Below, piece after piece: positions 16,770 through 26,392 of a stretch of 64,000 nt of DNA. How positions within the stretch are numbered: the stretch's first letter is position 1; the number at the start of each line of letters is the position of its first letter. Under the pieces are notes generated by a model. The model made no database searches. It was not told the origin of the DNA and saw only the letters and a program-made list of their open reading frames with translations. Source of the stretch: Alphaproteobacteria bacterium (lineage in GTDB: Bacteria; Pseudomonadota; Alphaproteobacteria; Sphingomonadales; Sphingomonadaceae); assembly GCA_030426245.1 (NCBI GenBank), contig JAUHYZ010000008.1, positions 1 through 64,000 of the forward strand, written 5' to 3'. The translations under genes were made by a program, and so were the position numbers.

Positions 16770-18844
16770 AAGCGCAGCTTGGCGCCGAGAGTGGCGCTGA
16801 TCGGTTCGCCGGGCTGGATGTTGTTGTCGCCATGGGCGCTGGCATAATAGGCCGTGTCGAACAGGTTCTCGACATTGAGCTGCAGCGCGAGCTGCTCCGT
16901 CACGTCGAAGAACACTGCCGCATCCACCCGCGTATAGGCAGGCAGCACCACCTGGTTGCTGAGCGATGCGAATTGCTCCGACTGGTGAACGATGCCCGCA
17001 CCCACGCCGAGGCGGCGCGAGATGTCATAGCGGGCCCATGCGCCGATCTGGTGTTCGGGCAGCTGTTCCAGCCGTGTACCGGCCACAGCGGAGCTCGTGT
17101 CGGACGTCACTTCGCCGTCGAGATAGGTATATCCCAGATTGACGTGGAGGTTGGAGAGGACATCCCCCGCCAGGCTCAGCTCGAAGCCTTCCACCCGCGT
17201 CTCGCCCGTCTGGATCACGAAGCCCGGATTGTCCGGATCGGGTGCAGTGCTGTTCGAGCGTTCGAGCCGGAAGAGCGCGGCCGTCAGGAGGAGTTCGGGC
17301 TGGATCGCCCATTTCGCGCCGATCTCGAAATTCTCGAACTCCTCGGGCTCCAGGGTGACGCTGGTTGCATTGAGGACGGAGAATTGATCGCCCGATTGCG
17401 GCAGGAAGCTTTGCGAATAGCTGCCATAGATGGAAACCGCTTCAACGGGCTTCAGGACCACGCCAAAGCGCGGGCTCCATTTCGTGTCCTTGCGCTGGGC
17501 ATTGAATGCGGCAACGAAGTCCGAGGTTTCGAGGTCGAAGCTTTCGTAGCGGATCCCGGCGATGAGCTGGAGGAATTCGCCGATCTCGACCTGATCCTGG
17601 ATGTAGACGGAGGTGGTCGTCAGATCGGATTCGCTGGCCCGCTGCGGCTCCAGCGTGAAGGCGGGAACGGTGATGGTTTCGGCCAGCAATACCGAAACGC
17701 TCGTTTGGCCGCCGAACACTGCGCGGTCCCGTGACGAATCCGATTTTTGGCTGATCGCCTCGACACCGGCGAGCAGCGTGTGGCCGATGCTGCCCGTGTC
17801 GAACTGCGCAACGAAATTCGCCTGGCCGATGAAATTCTGCCGGTTATTCGCATTCTGATAGCCGACGAGCGTGGCCTCGGTTCCGTCCGTGCCCGACGGT
17901 ACGATATTGGCGTAGAACTTGTCGTAATCGGCGAATTGCGCCGTCGCATTGAAACTGACGCCGTCCGACAGCCGGTGATCGATGCGTCCGCGCAGAATAT
18001 GCGCCTGAACTTGCGAGCGGTTATAGTCCGGATCGCCGAACAGCGTTTCGTCATAGCCTTCGATCGGCATCCCGCCGAAGGAGGGGATGCCGCGATCGGC
18101 CAGGCGATCGTCGTCGTCATAGGTGTAATGCACTGCCAGGCTGGTATCCGGCCCCAGCTCGGCATTCAGCGTGGGACTGATGCCGATGAAGCGCCCGTCA
18201 TAGAACTGGCGATGGCTGTCGAAGGTCTCATAAGTTGCATTGAGCCGCCCGGCGATATTGGCGGTCAGCGGCTGGTTGATGTCCGCGGAGGCATTCCATG
18301 CGCCTTCGGTATCGATGCCTGCAGCCAGTGCCGTGAAGCCGCCCATGAGGTCCGCGCGCTTGGCGATGCGGTTGACTGCGCCGCCGCCGCCACCGCGCCC
18401 GAAGATCAGCGCATTGGCGCCCTTGAGCACCTCGACCCGTTCGACATTGTAGAGCGAGCGATAATATTGCGCGTCGTCGCGCAGCCCGTCGATGTAGAAA
18501 TCGGCGGTCGATTCCTGGCCGCGAATAAACACCGCGTCACGGTTGCCTTCGCCGCTTTCCATGCTGACGCCAGGAACGAAGCGCAGCGCATCGTTGAGCC
18601 TGGTCTGCCCCTGATCGTCCAGCTGGTCGCGCGTGATCACGGATATGGCCTGCGGCACGTCGACCAGCGGTGTCGGCGTCTTTGTGCCGCTGGAACCGTC
18701 TTCGAGGACATAGCCGGGCGTTTCCCCGGTCACGACGATGTCGCCCGGCAAATAGGTGCGGCCATCCTGGGCGTGAGCAACAGTGGCGGGAACCAACGCG
18801 CCTGCGCAGAGCAGAAGCGCCTGCAAACTATTCGACCTCAACAA
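16766..18844 (-). CDS. TonB-dependent siderophore receptor
   Basis: A 692-residue outer-membrane receptor. It has a signal peptide (cleavage near VAHAQ), a plug domain (PTPLVDVPQAISVITRDQL, VFIRGQESTADFYIDGLRDD, NVERVEVLKGANALIFGRGG) and a barrel ending in the C-terminal LGAKLRF, with terminal Phe for Bam insertion. The plug signature is that of Fiu/FhuE-like ferric siderophore receptors. The only start consistent with the signal peptide is TTG. A GATAGTGATAAT-like Fur site lies upstream. The gene ends inside the last codons of the convergent 2Fe-2S gene. Confidence 0.92.
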   Translation of the reverse strand: MLRSNSLQALLLCAGALVPATVAHAQDGRTYLPGDIVVTGETPGYVLEDGSSGTKTPTPLVDVPQAISVITRDQLDDQGQTRLNDALRFVPGVSMESGEGNRDAVFIRGQESTADFYIDGLRDDAQYYRSLYNVERVEVLKGANALIFGRGGGGGAVNRIAKRADLMGGFTALAAGIDTEGAWNASADINQPLTANIAGRLNATYETFDSHRQFYDGRFIGISPTLNAELGPDTSLAVHYTYDDDDRLADRGIPSFGGMPIEGYDETLFGDPDYNRSQVQAHILRGRIDHRLSDGVSFNATAQFADYDKFYANIVPSGTDGTEATLVGYQNANNRQNFIGQANFVAQFDTGSIGHTLLAGVEAISQKSDSSRDRAVFGGQTSVSVLLAETITVPAFTLEPQRASESDLTTTSVYIQDQVEIGEFLQLIAGIRYESFDLETSDFVAAFNAQRKDTKWSPRFGVVLKPVEAVSIYGSYSQSFLPQSGDQFSVLNATSVTLEPEEFENFEIGAKWAIQPELLLTAALFRLERSNSTAPDPDNPGFVIQTGETRVEGFELSLAGDVLSNLHVNLGYTYLDGEVTSDTSSAVAGTRLEQLPEHQIGAWARYDISRRLGVGAGIVHQSEQFASLSNQVVLPAYTRVDAAVFFDVTEQLALQLNVENLFDTAYYASAHGDNNIQPGEPISATLGAKLRF

Positions 18845-18893
18845 AAGACCCTCATTCGTTAATTGTTATTGCGAGCGATTTGCGGCAGCCCTC

Positions 18894-18920
18894 TATTGAG
18901 ATCAATTATCACTATCAAGC
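18894..18920 (-). promoter_or_regulatory. Candidate Fur box upstream of the siderophore receptor
   Basis: On the minus strand the sequence reads TTGATAGTGATAATTGATCT, close to the GATAAT-GATAAT-x-ATTATC model. It lies about 55-75 bases before the TTG start, a normal operator/promoter position. Iron repression is therefore likely; match judged by eye. Confidence 0.45.
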
Positions 18921-18993
18921 GTTTTGTGGTCTTTTCGAAAATTTTCCCGCTCGCTAGGAGGCTGAGGCCGAAACTCGCGAAAGGAATGGAGAG

Positions 18994-19338
18994 ATGAAGG
19001 CCACGATCTGGCACAATCCCAATTGCAGCAAGTCACGCATGGCTCTGGAAACGTTGCAGGCACAGCCGGGTATCGATCTGGAAGTGGTGCAATATCTCAA
19101 GCATCCGCCCAGTGCGGACAAGCTTGCCCAGCTTTACCGGGATGCCGGAATGACCGCGAGCGAGGGGCTGCGCCTTTCGGGTACCGATGCGAAGGAGCGC
19201 GGGCTGACCGAGGCCGACGATGCCACGGTGCTTGCCGCCATGGCCAAAGAACCGAAGCTGATAGAGCGGCCGCTGGTGGAAACGGAAAAGGGTGTGCGCC
19301 TCTGCCGCCCGCCGGAGAAGATCCAGGAAATCCTGTAG
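18994..19338 (+). CDS. arsC: Arsenate reductase, glutaredoxin-linked ArsC family
   Basis: A 114-residue thioredoxin-fold protein with the catalytic HNPNCSKSR (Cys11) and the arginine-bearing segments EGLRLSG, IERPLV and GVRLCRPPEKI that correspond to the catalytic arginines of E. coli ArsC. It reduces arsenate to arsenite with glutathione/glutaredoxin. No arsR or arsenite pump is adjacent, so it is a solitary copy; some family members (YffB-like) have other roles. The ribosome site GGAATGGAGAG precedes the ATG. Confidence 0.88.
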   Translation: MKATIWHNPNCSKSRMALETLQAQPGIDLEVVQYLKHPPSADKLAQLYRDAGMTASEGLRLSGTDAKERGLTEADDATVLAAMAKEPKLIERPLVETEKGVRLCRPPEKIQEIL

Positions 19339-19359
19339 CGCGCGTTCCTATTCCGGTCT

Positions 19360-20718
19360 CTAGCGGTTTGCCTCGCGCAGCGCCTGATCGCTGGCGAGCT
19401 TGACCCAGCCCAGCAGCAGCACCGCTGCGGAAAGTGCTGCAATCGCGCCGAAGCCGATGCCGGGATGGGTGTTGTAAAGCCACACGCCGATAGCGGGAGC
19501 CGCGACGAAGGATGCGCCGGCCACCGAAGCCACCATGCCGGAGACTTGCCCCTGTTCGGCCCGGTTGACGGCAAGCGATGCCCCGGCCGTGAAGCCCGGG
19601 CGAAAAAGCCCGAAGCCGAGCGAGGCGATCGCAAAGCCCAGTGCGATCGTGTGCAGATCGTGGGCCACGCTCCACAGCGCGCTCCCCGCCAATGCGCAGA
19701 CCATGCCCCACAGCACCGATGAGCGCGGGCCCAGCTTGAGGAAGGGGATCAATCCCCATTGAGCCAGCAAAGTCGCCGATGCGCCGGCCATCATCACGAT
19801 GCCAATCGGGCCGGTTCCCGCTTCGGGATCGGATCGCAGGTTCAGCCGGTCAAGCACCAGAAACCCGCAAATCCCCATCATGGCCGCCTGTGCGTGACCA
19901 CCCAGCAAGCCGGAGATCAGCCAGTAGCGCAGCCGTTTGTCGCGCCATCGCAGACGCACGGGCGCGTCCGCGCCCTCTGTACGGTAGGCCAGCCCTTCGC
20001 CGCCGGGAAAATCGTCTTCGATTTCCTCCTCGCCGATCCGCGAATCCGCCCCAGCGCCATAGGGGCCGGAAATCACGCTGCCGCGCGCGGGATAGGTGGG
20101 GTTATCATTGGGCAGGAACAGGCGCAGCGCGATCAGCATGCACACCGCAATTGCCGTGAAGGCAATGAATGGTCCGGTCAGCCCGACCACCGGGAATATC
20201 AGCAGGGGTGCAAGTGCCGGCCCGATCACCGTGCCGAGGCCAAAGCTGGAGGCCACGATGGACATTGCCTGGGTCCGGTCTTCAGGTGCCGTGCGGCTGG
20301 CGACATAGGCCTGCACGGCGGGCGGGGCGGCGCTGCCGAACATGCCGTAGATCGCGCGGGACGCGGCGAATAGCAGAAGTGTGGCGGTCACCCCCAAGGC
20401 GCCCATCAGGCCGAACCACAGCACCGCGCCGCACAAAGAAAAGGATATGCTGAAACCGATCAGCCCCTGCGCCATCATGGCTTTTCGGCCGCGCTGGTCG
20501 GATCGCCTTGCCCAGATCGGCGCAGTCAGCATCCACAGCGCCGCCGACCAGCTGAACGCCAGGCTGATGTAGAAATCCTCCACATTCAGCGCCGTGCCGA
20601 CGGCCGGCATGACCGATTGCATCGCCGTGTTGCCCGCCGCCGTCACCAGCATCACGCCGAACAGCAACGCCATGCGTACGGGCGGGATTCCGGTTTTGAG
20701 GGGCGAGGGCGTGCGCAT
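19360..20718 (-). CDS. MFS transporter (drug-efflux type)
   Basis: A 452-residue, 12-helix major-facilitator protein. The motif-A-like loop WARRSDQRGRKAMMAQG and motif-C-like GLGTVIGPALAPLL place it among proton-driven drug/metabolite exporters. A long hydrophilic central loop (GSVISGPYGAGADSRIGEEE onwards) separates the two halves. The ATG giving MRTPSPLKTG has GCGGGA upstream and was preferred over one 36 bases earlier. It converges on arsC; the substrate is unknown. Confidence 0.88.
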   Translation of the reverse strand: MRTPSPLKTGIPPVRMALLFGVMLVTAAGNTAMQSVMPAVGTALNVEDFYISLAFSWSAALWMLTAPIWARRSDQRGRKAMMAQGLIGFSISFSLCGAVLWFGLMGALGVTATLLLFAASRAIYGMFGSAAPPAVQAYVASRTAPEDRTQAMSIVASSFGLGTVIGPALAPLLIFPVVGLTGPFIAFTAIAVCMLIALRLFLPNDNPTYPARGSVISGPYGAGADSRIGEEEIEDDFPGGEGLAYRTEGADAPVRLRWRDKRLRYWLISGLLGGHAQAAMMGICGFLVLDRLNLRSDPEAGTGPIGIVMMAGASATLLAQWGLIPFLKLGPRSSVLWGMVCALAGSALWSVAHDLHTIALGFAIASLGFGLFRPGFTAGASLAVNRAEQGQVSGMVASVAGASFVAAPAIGVWLYNTHPGIGFGAIAALSAAVLLLGWVKLASDQALREANR

Positions 20719-20867
20719 GGTGTTCCCGCTACGACCGTCTTGCGCCGCATGCAATGATACCGGTCACTCTATGGGCTATATGGCCTCTGCACTTGCAATG
20801 GCCGGGCTAATTTGCGAACGCCTGCAATCAGATATGTGGTCCCCATGCCCGGGGGCGTGGCTAGGGG

Positions 20868-21527
20868 ATGAGTGCCGTAATGGGTGGACATGAGCTTTCT
20901 CAGGAACGCAAGCGCGACACCCTGAAACGAAAGCTGCGCCGTTTCCTCGGACCGTGGGGCGTATTTTTCGAAGAGTTTGTGCAGCATCCGGTGATGGTCG
21001 GATCGGTCATCCCGTCTTCCGGCTTCACCATTCGCAAGATGCTTGCCCCGGTGAAGTGGGAAGAGTGCAAGCTGTTTGTCGAATATGGGCCCGGCGTGGG
21101 CACATTCTGCAAGCCGGTGCTCGACCGATTGCCGCGTGACGGCACGATGCTGGTGATCGACACCAACCGCGCATTCATCGACTATCTCAAGCGGACCGTG
21201 ACGGACAGCCGCTTCGTCGCGGTGCTCGGTTCAGCCGAAGACGTGCAGGAAATCATCAAGGCGCATGGCCATGATCATGCCGACTATGTGCTTTCCGGCC
21301 TTCCCTTTTCGACTTTGCCCGATGGCGTGGCCCCGCGCATTGCAGAGGCGACTTACGATGTGGTGCGCCCCGGCGGTGCTTTCCTGACCTATCAGTTCAG
21401 CAATGTCGCCCGCAATTATACGGCGCGGCATTTCGAACGGATCGAAGAAGGCTTCGAACCGCTCAACATCCTGCCCTGCAAGCTTTGCTGGGGCTGGAAA
21501 GAGCCTGAAGACAAAAGCGGCGCCTGA
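20868..21527 (+). CDS. SAM-dependent methyltransferase, phospholipid N-methyltransferase-like
   Basis: A 219-residue class I methyltransferase. The SAM motif I is FVEYGPGVGTF near residue 70, then VIDTNRAF, and the post-motif NYVLSGLPFSTLP equivalent (DYVLSGLPFS) resembles KsgA/Erm and PmtA proteins. N-terminal HPVMVGSVIPSS matches bacterial phosphatidylethanolamine N-methyltransferases of the soluble PmtA type. It probably acts on membrane lipid from the cytoplasmic side. It is followed closely by a convergent membrane-protein gene. Confidence 0.75.
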   Translation: MSAVMGGHELSQERKRDTLKRKLRRFLGPWGVFFEEFVQHPVMVGSVIPSSGFTIRKMLAPVKWEECKLFVEYGPGVGTFCKPVLDRLPRDGTMLVIDTNRAFIDYLKRTVTDSRFVAVLGSAEDVQEIIKAHGHDHADYVLSGLPFSTLPDGVAPRIAEATYDVVRPGGAFLTYQFSNVARNYTARHFERIEEGFEPLNILPCKLCWGWKEPEDKSGA

Positions 21528-21544
21528 AACGGCGCTCTGCCGGT

Positions 21545-22360
21545 TTACTCGAAAGTCTGGCTGAGATTGCCGGTCGAAGGACCGGCCAGCTGACGGTGCA
21601 CCGCTGCCAGAATGGCGGCGAACAGCATCGTCCCCAATGCGCTGACGAGGCCGGACACCACCCCGCTTATGATCTGGGCCGTCGCGCCATCGCCCAGCAG
21701 CGCGGCGGGTATTCCGGTGACCAGGCTGGCCACGATGGAGATGACCATGAAGGCGACGAACAGCAGCATGAAAAACAGGAAAAGCTGCAGCGCATGGCCC
21801 TTGGTCAGGTTCCAGGCGCGCCTGATGATGTGCAGAGGATTGAAGACTTTCTCTATCGAGATCACCGGCAATGTCAGCGACAGGCGGGTCATGATGTAAG
21901 CGAATGCGGCGGCTGCAATGGCGCCGAAGATCACGGTGATTGCGGCAATCCCGGCTGCCGCAGGAAGCGCAACCAGCAGGATAATTGCAAGCGCCAAGGC
22001 AAAGGCGACGATCAGCTGCGTGCCGATATAGGGCAGGACGCCCGTCACGCCGACTTTAAGCGCGTCGCCGACTGTCGGCCGCCGGTCATCCCGCAGCAGA
22101 GCAAGCACTGCCAGCAGGCCAACGACCTGGATCACTCCCATAATGATGAAATAGGGCGAGTTGGCGGAATAGAATTCCAGCAGAAGCCGTTCGACTTCTT
22201 CGGGATTGTCGCTCGTCGGTGGCTGGATTTCGGGGATCAGCAGAACGAAGGCGAGGCTGGGCAAGAAGAAGAACACGCCGGAAATGACGAGCATCACTTC
22301 GCGATTGGCGTTGATCATCGCCACTGCATCGCGCCAGGCCCGGCCCATATCGAACTTCAC
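21545..22360 (-). CDS. Polytopic membrane protein, unknown function
   Basis: About 271 residues with five or six long hydrophobic segments ([40 protein letters not shown] and the following helices). The layout of amphipathic ends and a [22 protein letters not shown] cytoplasmic loop resembles the membrane domain of glycerophosphodiesterase-type proteins (YciC-like). The GTG start is supported by GGGGAGAG upstream. It diverges from lipB with a 29-bp gap. No enzymatic motif was seen. Confidence 0.75.
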   Translation of the reverse strand: MKFDMGRAWRDAVAMINANREVMLVISGVFFFLPSLAFVLLIPEIQPPTSDNPEEVERLLLEFYSANSPYFIIMGVIQVVGLLAVLALLRDDRRPTVGDALKVGVTGVLPYIGTQLIVAFALALAIILLVALPAAAGIAAITVIFGAIAAAAFAYIMTRLSLTLPVISIEKVFNPLHIIRRAWNLTKGHALQLFLFFMLLFVAFMVISIVASLVTGIPAALLGDGATAQIISGVVSGLVSALGTMLFAAILAAVHRQLAGPSTGNLSQTFE

Positions 22361-22389
22361 TTTGTACTCTCCCCTCAACGCTTCCACAC

Positions 22390-23091
22390 TTGATAAACCC
22401 GCCCAACCGGGCCACGCAATCGCCCATGTTGGAAAACGCTCCCGGCAGGATCGAATGGCGGATCGAGCAATCGCCAGTGCCCTATTTGGACGCTCTTGCA
22501 CAGCAGGAAGCGCGCAACGACGCGATCGCTGCCGGCGAAGCGGAGGAACTGATCTGGCTGCTGGAGCATCCGCCGGTCTACACGGCAGGCACCAGCGCGC
22601 CGGCTGCCGAGCTGATCGATCCGCGCTTCGATGTGATCCAGACAGGGCGCGGTGGGCGTTACACTTATCACGGGCCGGGCCAGCGGGTAGCCTATGTGCT
22701 GCTCGATCTGCGCCGGCGGGGGCGCGACGTGCGTGCCTTCGTCCACGTGCTGGAAAGCTGGACGATCGCCACGCTCGGCGATTTCGGCGTGGACGCCTGG
22801 GCCGTTCCGGACAGGATCGGCATCTGGACGCGGGATATTGACGGGCAAGAGGCCAAGATCGGCGCCATCGGCGTGCGCATCCGGCGCTGGGTCACCATGC
22901 ATGGCATGGCCGTCAATCTCGACCCGGACCTGTCGCATTTCGGCGGGATCGTGCCTTGCGGGATTGCCGAATATGGCGTGACGAGCATGGCCCGCCTGGG
23001 CGTTCCTGTTGCGCAAGAGGCATGGGATGAGGCATTGCAGCGCCGCGCCGGGGACTTCCTGAGCGTTTTCGCGACGATCGAGGCAGAATGA
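22390..23091 (+). CDS. lipB: Lipoyl(octanoyl) transferase
   Basis: LipB moves octanoate from acyl carrier protein to lipoyl domains of 2-oxoacid dehydrogenases. The 233-residue protein has [12 protein letters not shown], the catalytic Lys156 (AKIGAIGVR) and catalytic Cys190 (VPCGI). An alternative ATG 36 bases downstream would remove residues that are not conserved. The stop overlaps the start of the next lipoprotein gene by 4 bases (ATGA), indicating co-translation. Confidence 0.95.
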   Translation: MINPPNRATQSPMLENAPGRIEWRIEQSPVPYLDALAQQEARNDAIAAGEAEELIWLLEHPPVYTAGTSAPAAELIDPRFDVIQTGRGGRYTYHGPGQRVAYVLLDLRRRGRDVRAFVHVLESWTIATLGDFGVDAWAVPDRIGIWTRDIDGQEAKIGAIGVRIRRWVTMHGMAVNLDPDLSHFGGIVPCGIAEYGVTSMARLGVPVAQEAWDEALQRRAGDFLSVFATIEAE

Positions 23092-23432
23092 ACAGAGTGA
23101 TGAACTGGCAATTTCCGGCAGGGGTTGCAGCTGCAATGCTGCTTGGCGCGTCGCTGTCTGCTTGCGGAGAAGAGAGCGCTCAAAGCGATGACCGGACGGC
23201 CTCGGGCGAAGTTCTGGAAGGCTCCATCAGCGATGCCATGCTGCCGCTGGATACGGTGACATCGCAGCCGCCGCTCTTGCAGAGCCAGCCCGCAAGCGAG
23301 ACCGGCCCTGGAGAAGAGGCGGAAGCAGCGGGCGATGTTGCCGCTGAAGCAGAGGGGAATGCAGCAGAGAGCGAAGCGCCTGCCGACGGCGAACCCTCAG
23401 CTTTGCCTACGGTTGCACCGGCGGAAAATTAG
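23088..23432 (+). CDS. Small hypothetical lipoprotein
   Basis: A 114-residue protein with a signal peptide and lipobox LSAC (SLSACGEES). The mature part is acidic and low in complexity (Glu/Ala/Pro/Ser-rich), with no recognised domain. It overlaps lipB by 4 bases at its start and the convergent nadA by 4 bases at its end, so it is squeezed with no spare DNA. Function unknown. Confidence 0.75.
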   Translation: MNRVMNWQFPAGVAAAMLLGASLSACGEESAQSDDRTASGEVLEGSISDAMLPLDTVTSQPPLLQSQPASETGPGEEAEAAGDVAAEAEGNAAESEAPADGEPSALPTVAPAEN

Positions 23433-24418
23433 GGGCGGTTGCCCAGATCGCCCTTGCCGACCGTGCTGCCTGCCATTTCCAGCATTCTGTCGAGACTGGC
23501 CTTGGCTTTCAGACGTAGGCCTTCCTCGATCTCGATCCGTGGTTCCAGATCGCGCAGGCAGGCATAGAGCTTTTCCATGGTGTTGAGCGCCATATAGGGG
23601 CAGATATTGCAATTGCAGTTTCCGTCCGCGCCCGGCGCGCCGATAAAGGTCTTTTGCGGCAGCGCCTTTTCCATCTGGTGGATGATATGCGGTTCGGTGG
23701 CCACGATCAGCGTGTCGCCCGGGAAGCTCTTCGCGAAATTCAGGATCGAACTGGTCGAACCGACATGGTCGGCATGATCCAGGATCGTGGGCGGGCATTC
23801 GGGATGGGCGGCAATCGGCGCATCGGGATGCTGCGCCTTCAGCTTGAGCAATTCCGTCTCGCTGAAGGCCTCATGCACGATGCACACGCCGGGCCAGAGC
23901 AGCATTTCGCGGTTGAACTTGCGGGAGAGATATCCGCCCAGATGCCTGTCGGGCCCGAAAATGATGGGCTGATCCTTCGGGATCTGTTGCAGGATCGTCT
24001 CTGCGCTGGATGAGGTGACGATGATGTCGCTGAGCGCTTTCACTTCGGTCGAACAGTTGATGTAGGTCAGCGCGATGTGATCGGGATGCGCTTCGCGGAA
24101 AGCCTTGAACTTTTCCGGCGGGCAGGAATCTTCCAGGCTGCAGCCGGCATCCAGATCGGGCAGGACCACGATCTTTTCGGGGCTGAGGATCTTGGCCGTG
24201 TCGGCCATGAATTTGACGCCGCAAAAGGCAATCACTTCGGCGTCGGTTTCCGCCGCCTTGCGCGAAAGTTCCAGGCTATCGCCGACGAAATCGGCGAGAT
24301 CCTGCAATTCCGGCTTCTGATAGTAATGCGCCAGGATCACGGCATTGCGCTCTTTGCGCAGGCGTTCGATCACTTCAAGCAGATCAGTGCCGGCAGGTAT
24401 CGTGGTTTCGGCGCTCAT
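23429..24418 (-). CDS. nadA: Quinolinate synthase A
   Basis: NadA condenses iminoaspartate with dihydroxyacetone phosphate to quinolinate for NAD synthesis, using a [4Fe-4S] cluster. The 329-residue protein has AHYYQKPELQDLADFVGDSL, FCGVKFMADTAKIL, DLDAGCSLEDSCP and the Cys-rich NCNCNICPYMALN segment. nadB and nadC are not adjacent. Its C-terminal end overlaps the preceding convergent lipoprotein gene by 4 bases. Confidence 0.95.
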   Translation of the reverse strand: MSAETTIPAGTDLLEVIERLRKERNAVILAHYYQKPELQDLADFVGDSLELSRKAAETDAEVIAFCGVKFMADTAKILSPEKIVVLPDLDAGCSLEDSCPPEKFKAFREAHPDHIALTYINCSTEVKALSDIIVTSSSAETILQQIPKDQPIIFGPDRHLGGYLSRKFNREMLLWPGVCIVHEAFSETELLKLKAQHPDAPIAAHPECPPTILDHADHVGSTSSILNFAKSFPGDTLIVATEPHIIHQMEKALPQKTFIGAPGADGNCNCNICPYMALNTMEKLYACLRDLEPRIEIEEGLRLKAKASLDRMLEMAGSTVGKGDLGNRP

Positions 24419-24509
24419 GGTCTCGCGGCTTCCTCTTTGCTTCCTGCACCGGATATAATGTTCCGGCGCGCGATTTCATCCCCCAAAAGGCCGCCTTGGG
24501 GCAGGAAAT

Positions 24510-25421
24510 TCAGGAGCCCAGAAGCCGGAAGGGGTAAGGGCGGTGGTTGCCGTAAAGCGCCAGCCGCTTGGTTCCGGGTTCTCCATCGCCGCGCCGGTGG
24601 AAGCCGAACACATTGGCGATCACCAGCGTATTTGCAGGCACGGCATAGGTAAGCGGATCGGGAAGGCCCAGCTGCGCAATTTCGCTGCGGGAAATCCGGA
24701 AGGCGCCGCCCATCCCGCCGGTATCGCCCGCGCAGCTCGCTTCAACGGCCGCCGCTGCGCGCGCATCTTCCCATGCAAGGCGTGCGGAGGTCAGTTTGTG
24801 GCTGGTCGGCACATAGACGAACGGGCCGTCCTCATCGCGCACTGGCTCAAGAAAATACCAGAACTTGACCGCATTGAAGAAAGTGTCGCGGTGGAAATCG
24901 CGCTGAATGTCGGGATTGCCGCGATCTTCATGGCTCACCGATTCATAGATCGAGCCCCGCCGGGGATCGAAAGAGCGGCCGGTCGCGACGCGGGTCAGCC
25001 CGCGCAGGGCCGGATGGCGGGCGAATTGCCGGGCCAGCGGGCCGGGATCGATGAACCGGTTGAGCGTACTGCCATCGAAGCGGTCGAAGCCCCAGTCGTG
25101 GCGGCGTTCTTTCCCGAAGCCCCGCTCGGTTGGCTCGGGATAGGGAGTTGCATCGTGCGCAATTGCGGCGGCTTCCGATACTTCCTTGTAAAGGCTCTGA
25201 AAATCCTGCTCAGGCAGAAAATCGGAGACGATGGCGACGCCATTGTCGCGCAGTTCGCACTCGGCCCTGGTGAGCGTGCCGGGGCGCTGCCAGCGGCGGA
25301 AGGTGCCCAGCGCCATGGCCGTCTTCACGCGGGCACGGTGCAGGCCCAGGCGGTTGAGTCCGGCATGGCCCACCCAGCGGTCGCCGAAATATTTCTGGGA
25401 AGTCAGGATCGAATAGACCAT
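24510..25421 (-). CDS. Phytanoyl-CoA dioxygenase (PhyH) family protein
   Basis: A 303-residue protein of the Fe(II)/2-oxoglutarate oxygenase class. FHRDTFF supplies the His-x-Asp pair, and VFGFHRRGDGEPG the distal His and a possible 2-oxoglutarate-binding Arg. FVYVPTSHK is also typical of PhyH proteins. The substrate cannot be inferred. It is a single gene, 90 bp before nadA in the same direction. Confidence 0.8.
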   Translation of the reverse strand: MVYSILTSQKYFGDRWVGHAGLNRLGLHRARVKTAMALGTFRRWQRPGTLTRAECELRDNGVAIVSDFLPEQDFQSLYKEVSEAAAIAHDATPYPEPTERGFGKERRHDWGFDRFDGSTLNRFIDPGPLARQFARHPALRGLTRVATGRSFDPRRGSIYESVSHEDRGNPDIQRDFHRDTFFNAVKFWYFLEPVRDEDGPFVYVPTSHKLTSARLAWEDARAAAAVEASCAGDTGGMGGAFRISRSEIAQLGLPDPLTYAVPANTLVIANVFGFHRRGDGEPGTKRLALYGNHRPYPFRLLGS

Positions 25422-25485
25422 CGCCGAATTATTCGCTTTTTTCGTACCTTCAGTTCAAGTGCATGCCATAGCGGGCAGGCGTAAC

Positions 25486-26358
25486 CTATTCGCTAATAAC
25501 CCAAAATTCACCATCGCGAACCACGCGTCCCTGGCGCTGCAGCTCGATCAGATGCGCCGTGACGGATTGCCCGGCGGCAGGCCAGAGTTTCTTGTCTACG
25601 CCAGCATACATGCGCGGCACCAACTGCATAACCTCGTGCGGTTCCTCATTCAGCAGTCTAACGATCTGGCGTTCGCGTTGTTTCCTGTGCCCAATCATGC
25701 CGCGCACCAATTGCTGCGGTTTTTCAACTGCCGGGCCGTGGGCCGGGTAATATATGCGGTCGGATCGTTCGTGCAGCAGGCTGAGCGAGGCCATGTAATC
25801 GGCCATGTTCCCGTCGGGCGGAACGACCACGCTGGTGGACCAGCCCATCACGTGATCGCCGGTGAACAGGGCGCCGCTTTCTTCCAGCGCGAAGCACAGA
25901 TGGTTGGATGTGTGCCCTGGCGTTGCGATCGCGGTCAACGTCCAGTCGGGCCCGGTCAGGCTCTCTCCGTTTCGCAGGACCCTGTCAGGGGCGTATTCCC
26001 TGTCGAACGGGGCATCCACGCGGGGCTCGTCGCTTTCGATGACCAGTGGGGCGCAGCCGGCGATCTGCGCACCGGTTCGCTTCGCAAGCGGGGCAGCCCC
26101 CGGGGAATGGTCGCGATGCGTGTGAGTGCAGCATATCGCACAGACCGACGCGCCGCCAATTGCAGCCTCGATGGCGTCCAGATGTTCAGGATCGTCGGGA
26201 CCGGGATCGATCACGGCGATCTCCCGCCCCGCGCCCACCAGATAGGTCTGCGTGCCGGTGTAGGTGAATGGCGATGGGTTGGGCGCAAGCACCCGCCGGA
26301 CAAGCGGCTCCAATATTTCAGTCTTGCCGGTCGGCCAGGGTTGCGGTGGGAGGGCCAT
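25486..26358 (-). CDS. MBL-fold hydrolase, LACTB2-like
   Basis: About 290 residues. The metal motif THTHRDHS, then TPGHTSNHLCF, FTGDHVMGW and YPAHGPAVE define a binuclear zinc site. The C-terminal 90 residues (HRKQRERQIVRLLNEEP onwards) form the winged-helix tail seen in LACTB2, an endoribonuclease in mitochondria. Three in-frame ATGs exist (26394, 26367, 26358); the most upstream would overlap the glpK start codon head to head, so I used MALPPQPWP at 26358. An RNase or a general esterase role are both possible. Confidence 0.85.
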   Translation of the reverse strand: MALPPQPWPTGKTEILEPLVRRVLAPNPSPFTYTGTQTYLVGAGREIAVIDPGPDDPEHLDAIEAAIGGASVCAICCTHTHRDHSPGAAPLAKRTGAQIAGCAPLVIESDEPRVDAPFDREYAPDRVLRNGESLTGPDWTLTAIATPGHTSNHLCFALEESGALFTGDHVMGWSTSVVVPPDGNMADYMASLSLLHERSDRIYYPAHGPAVEKPQQLVRGMIGHRKQRERQIVRLLNEEPHEVMQLVPRMYAGVDKKLWPAAGQSVTAHLIELQRQGRVVRDGEFWVISE

Positions 26359-26392
26359 GCGCCGCATATGGAGCACAGGGAGCCCGATTGCC

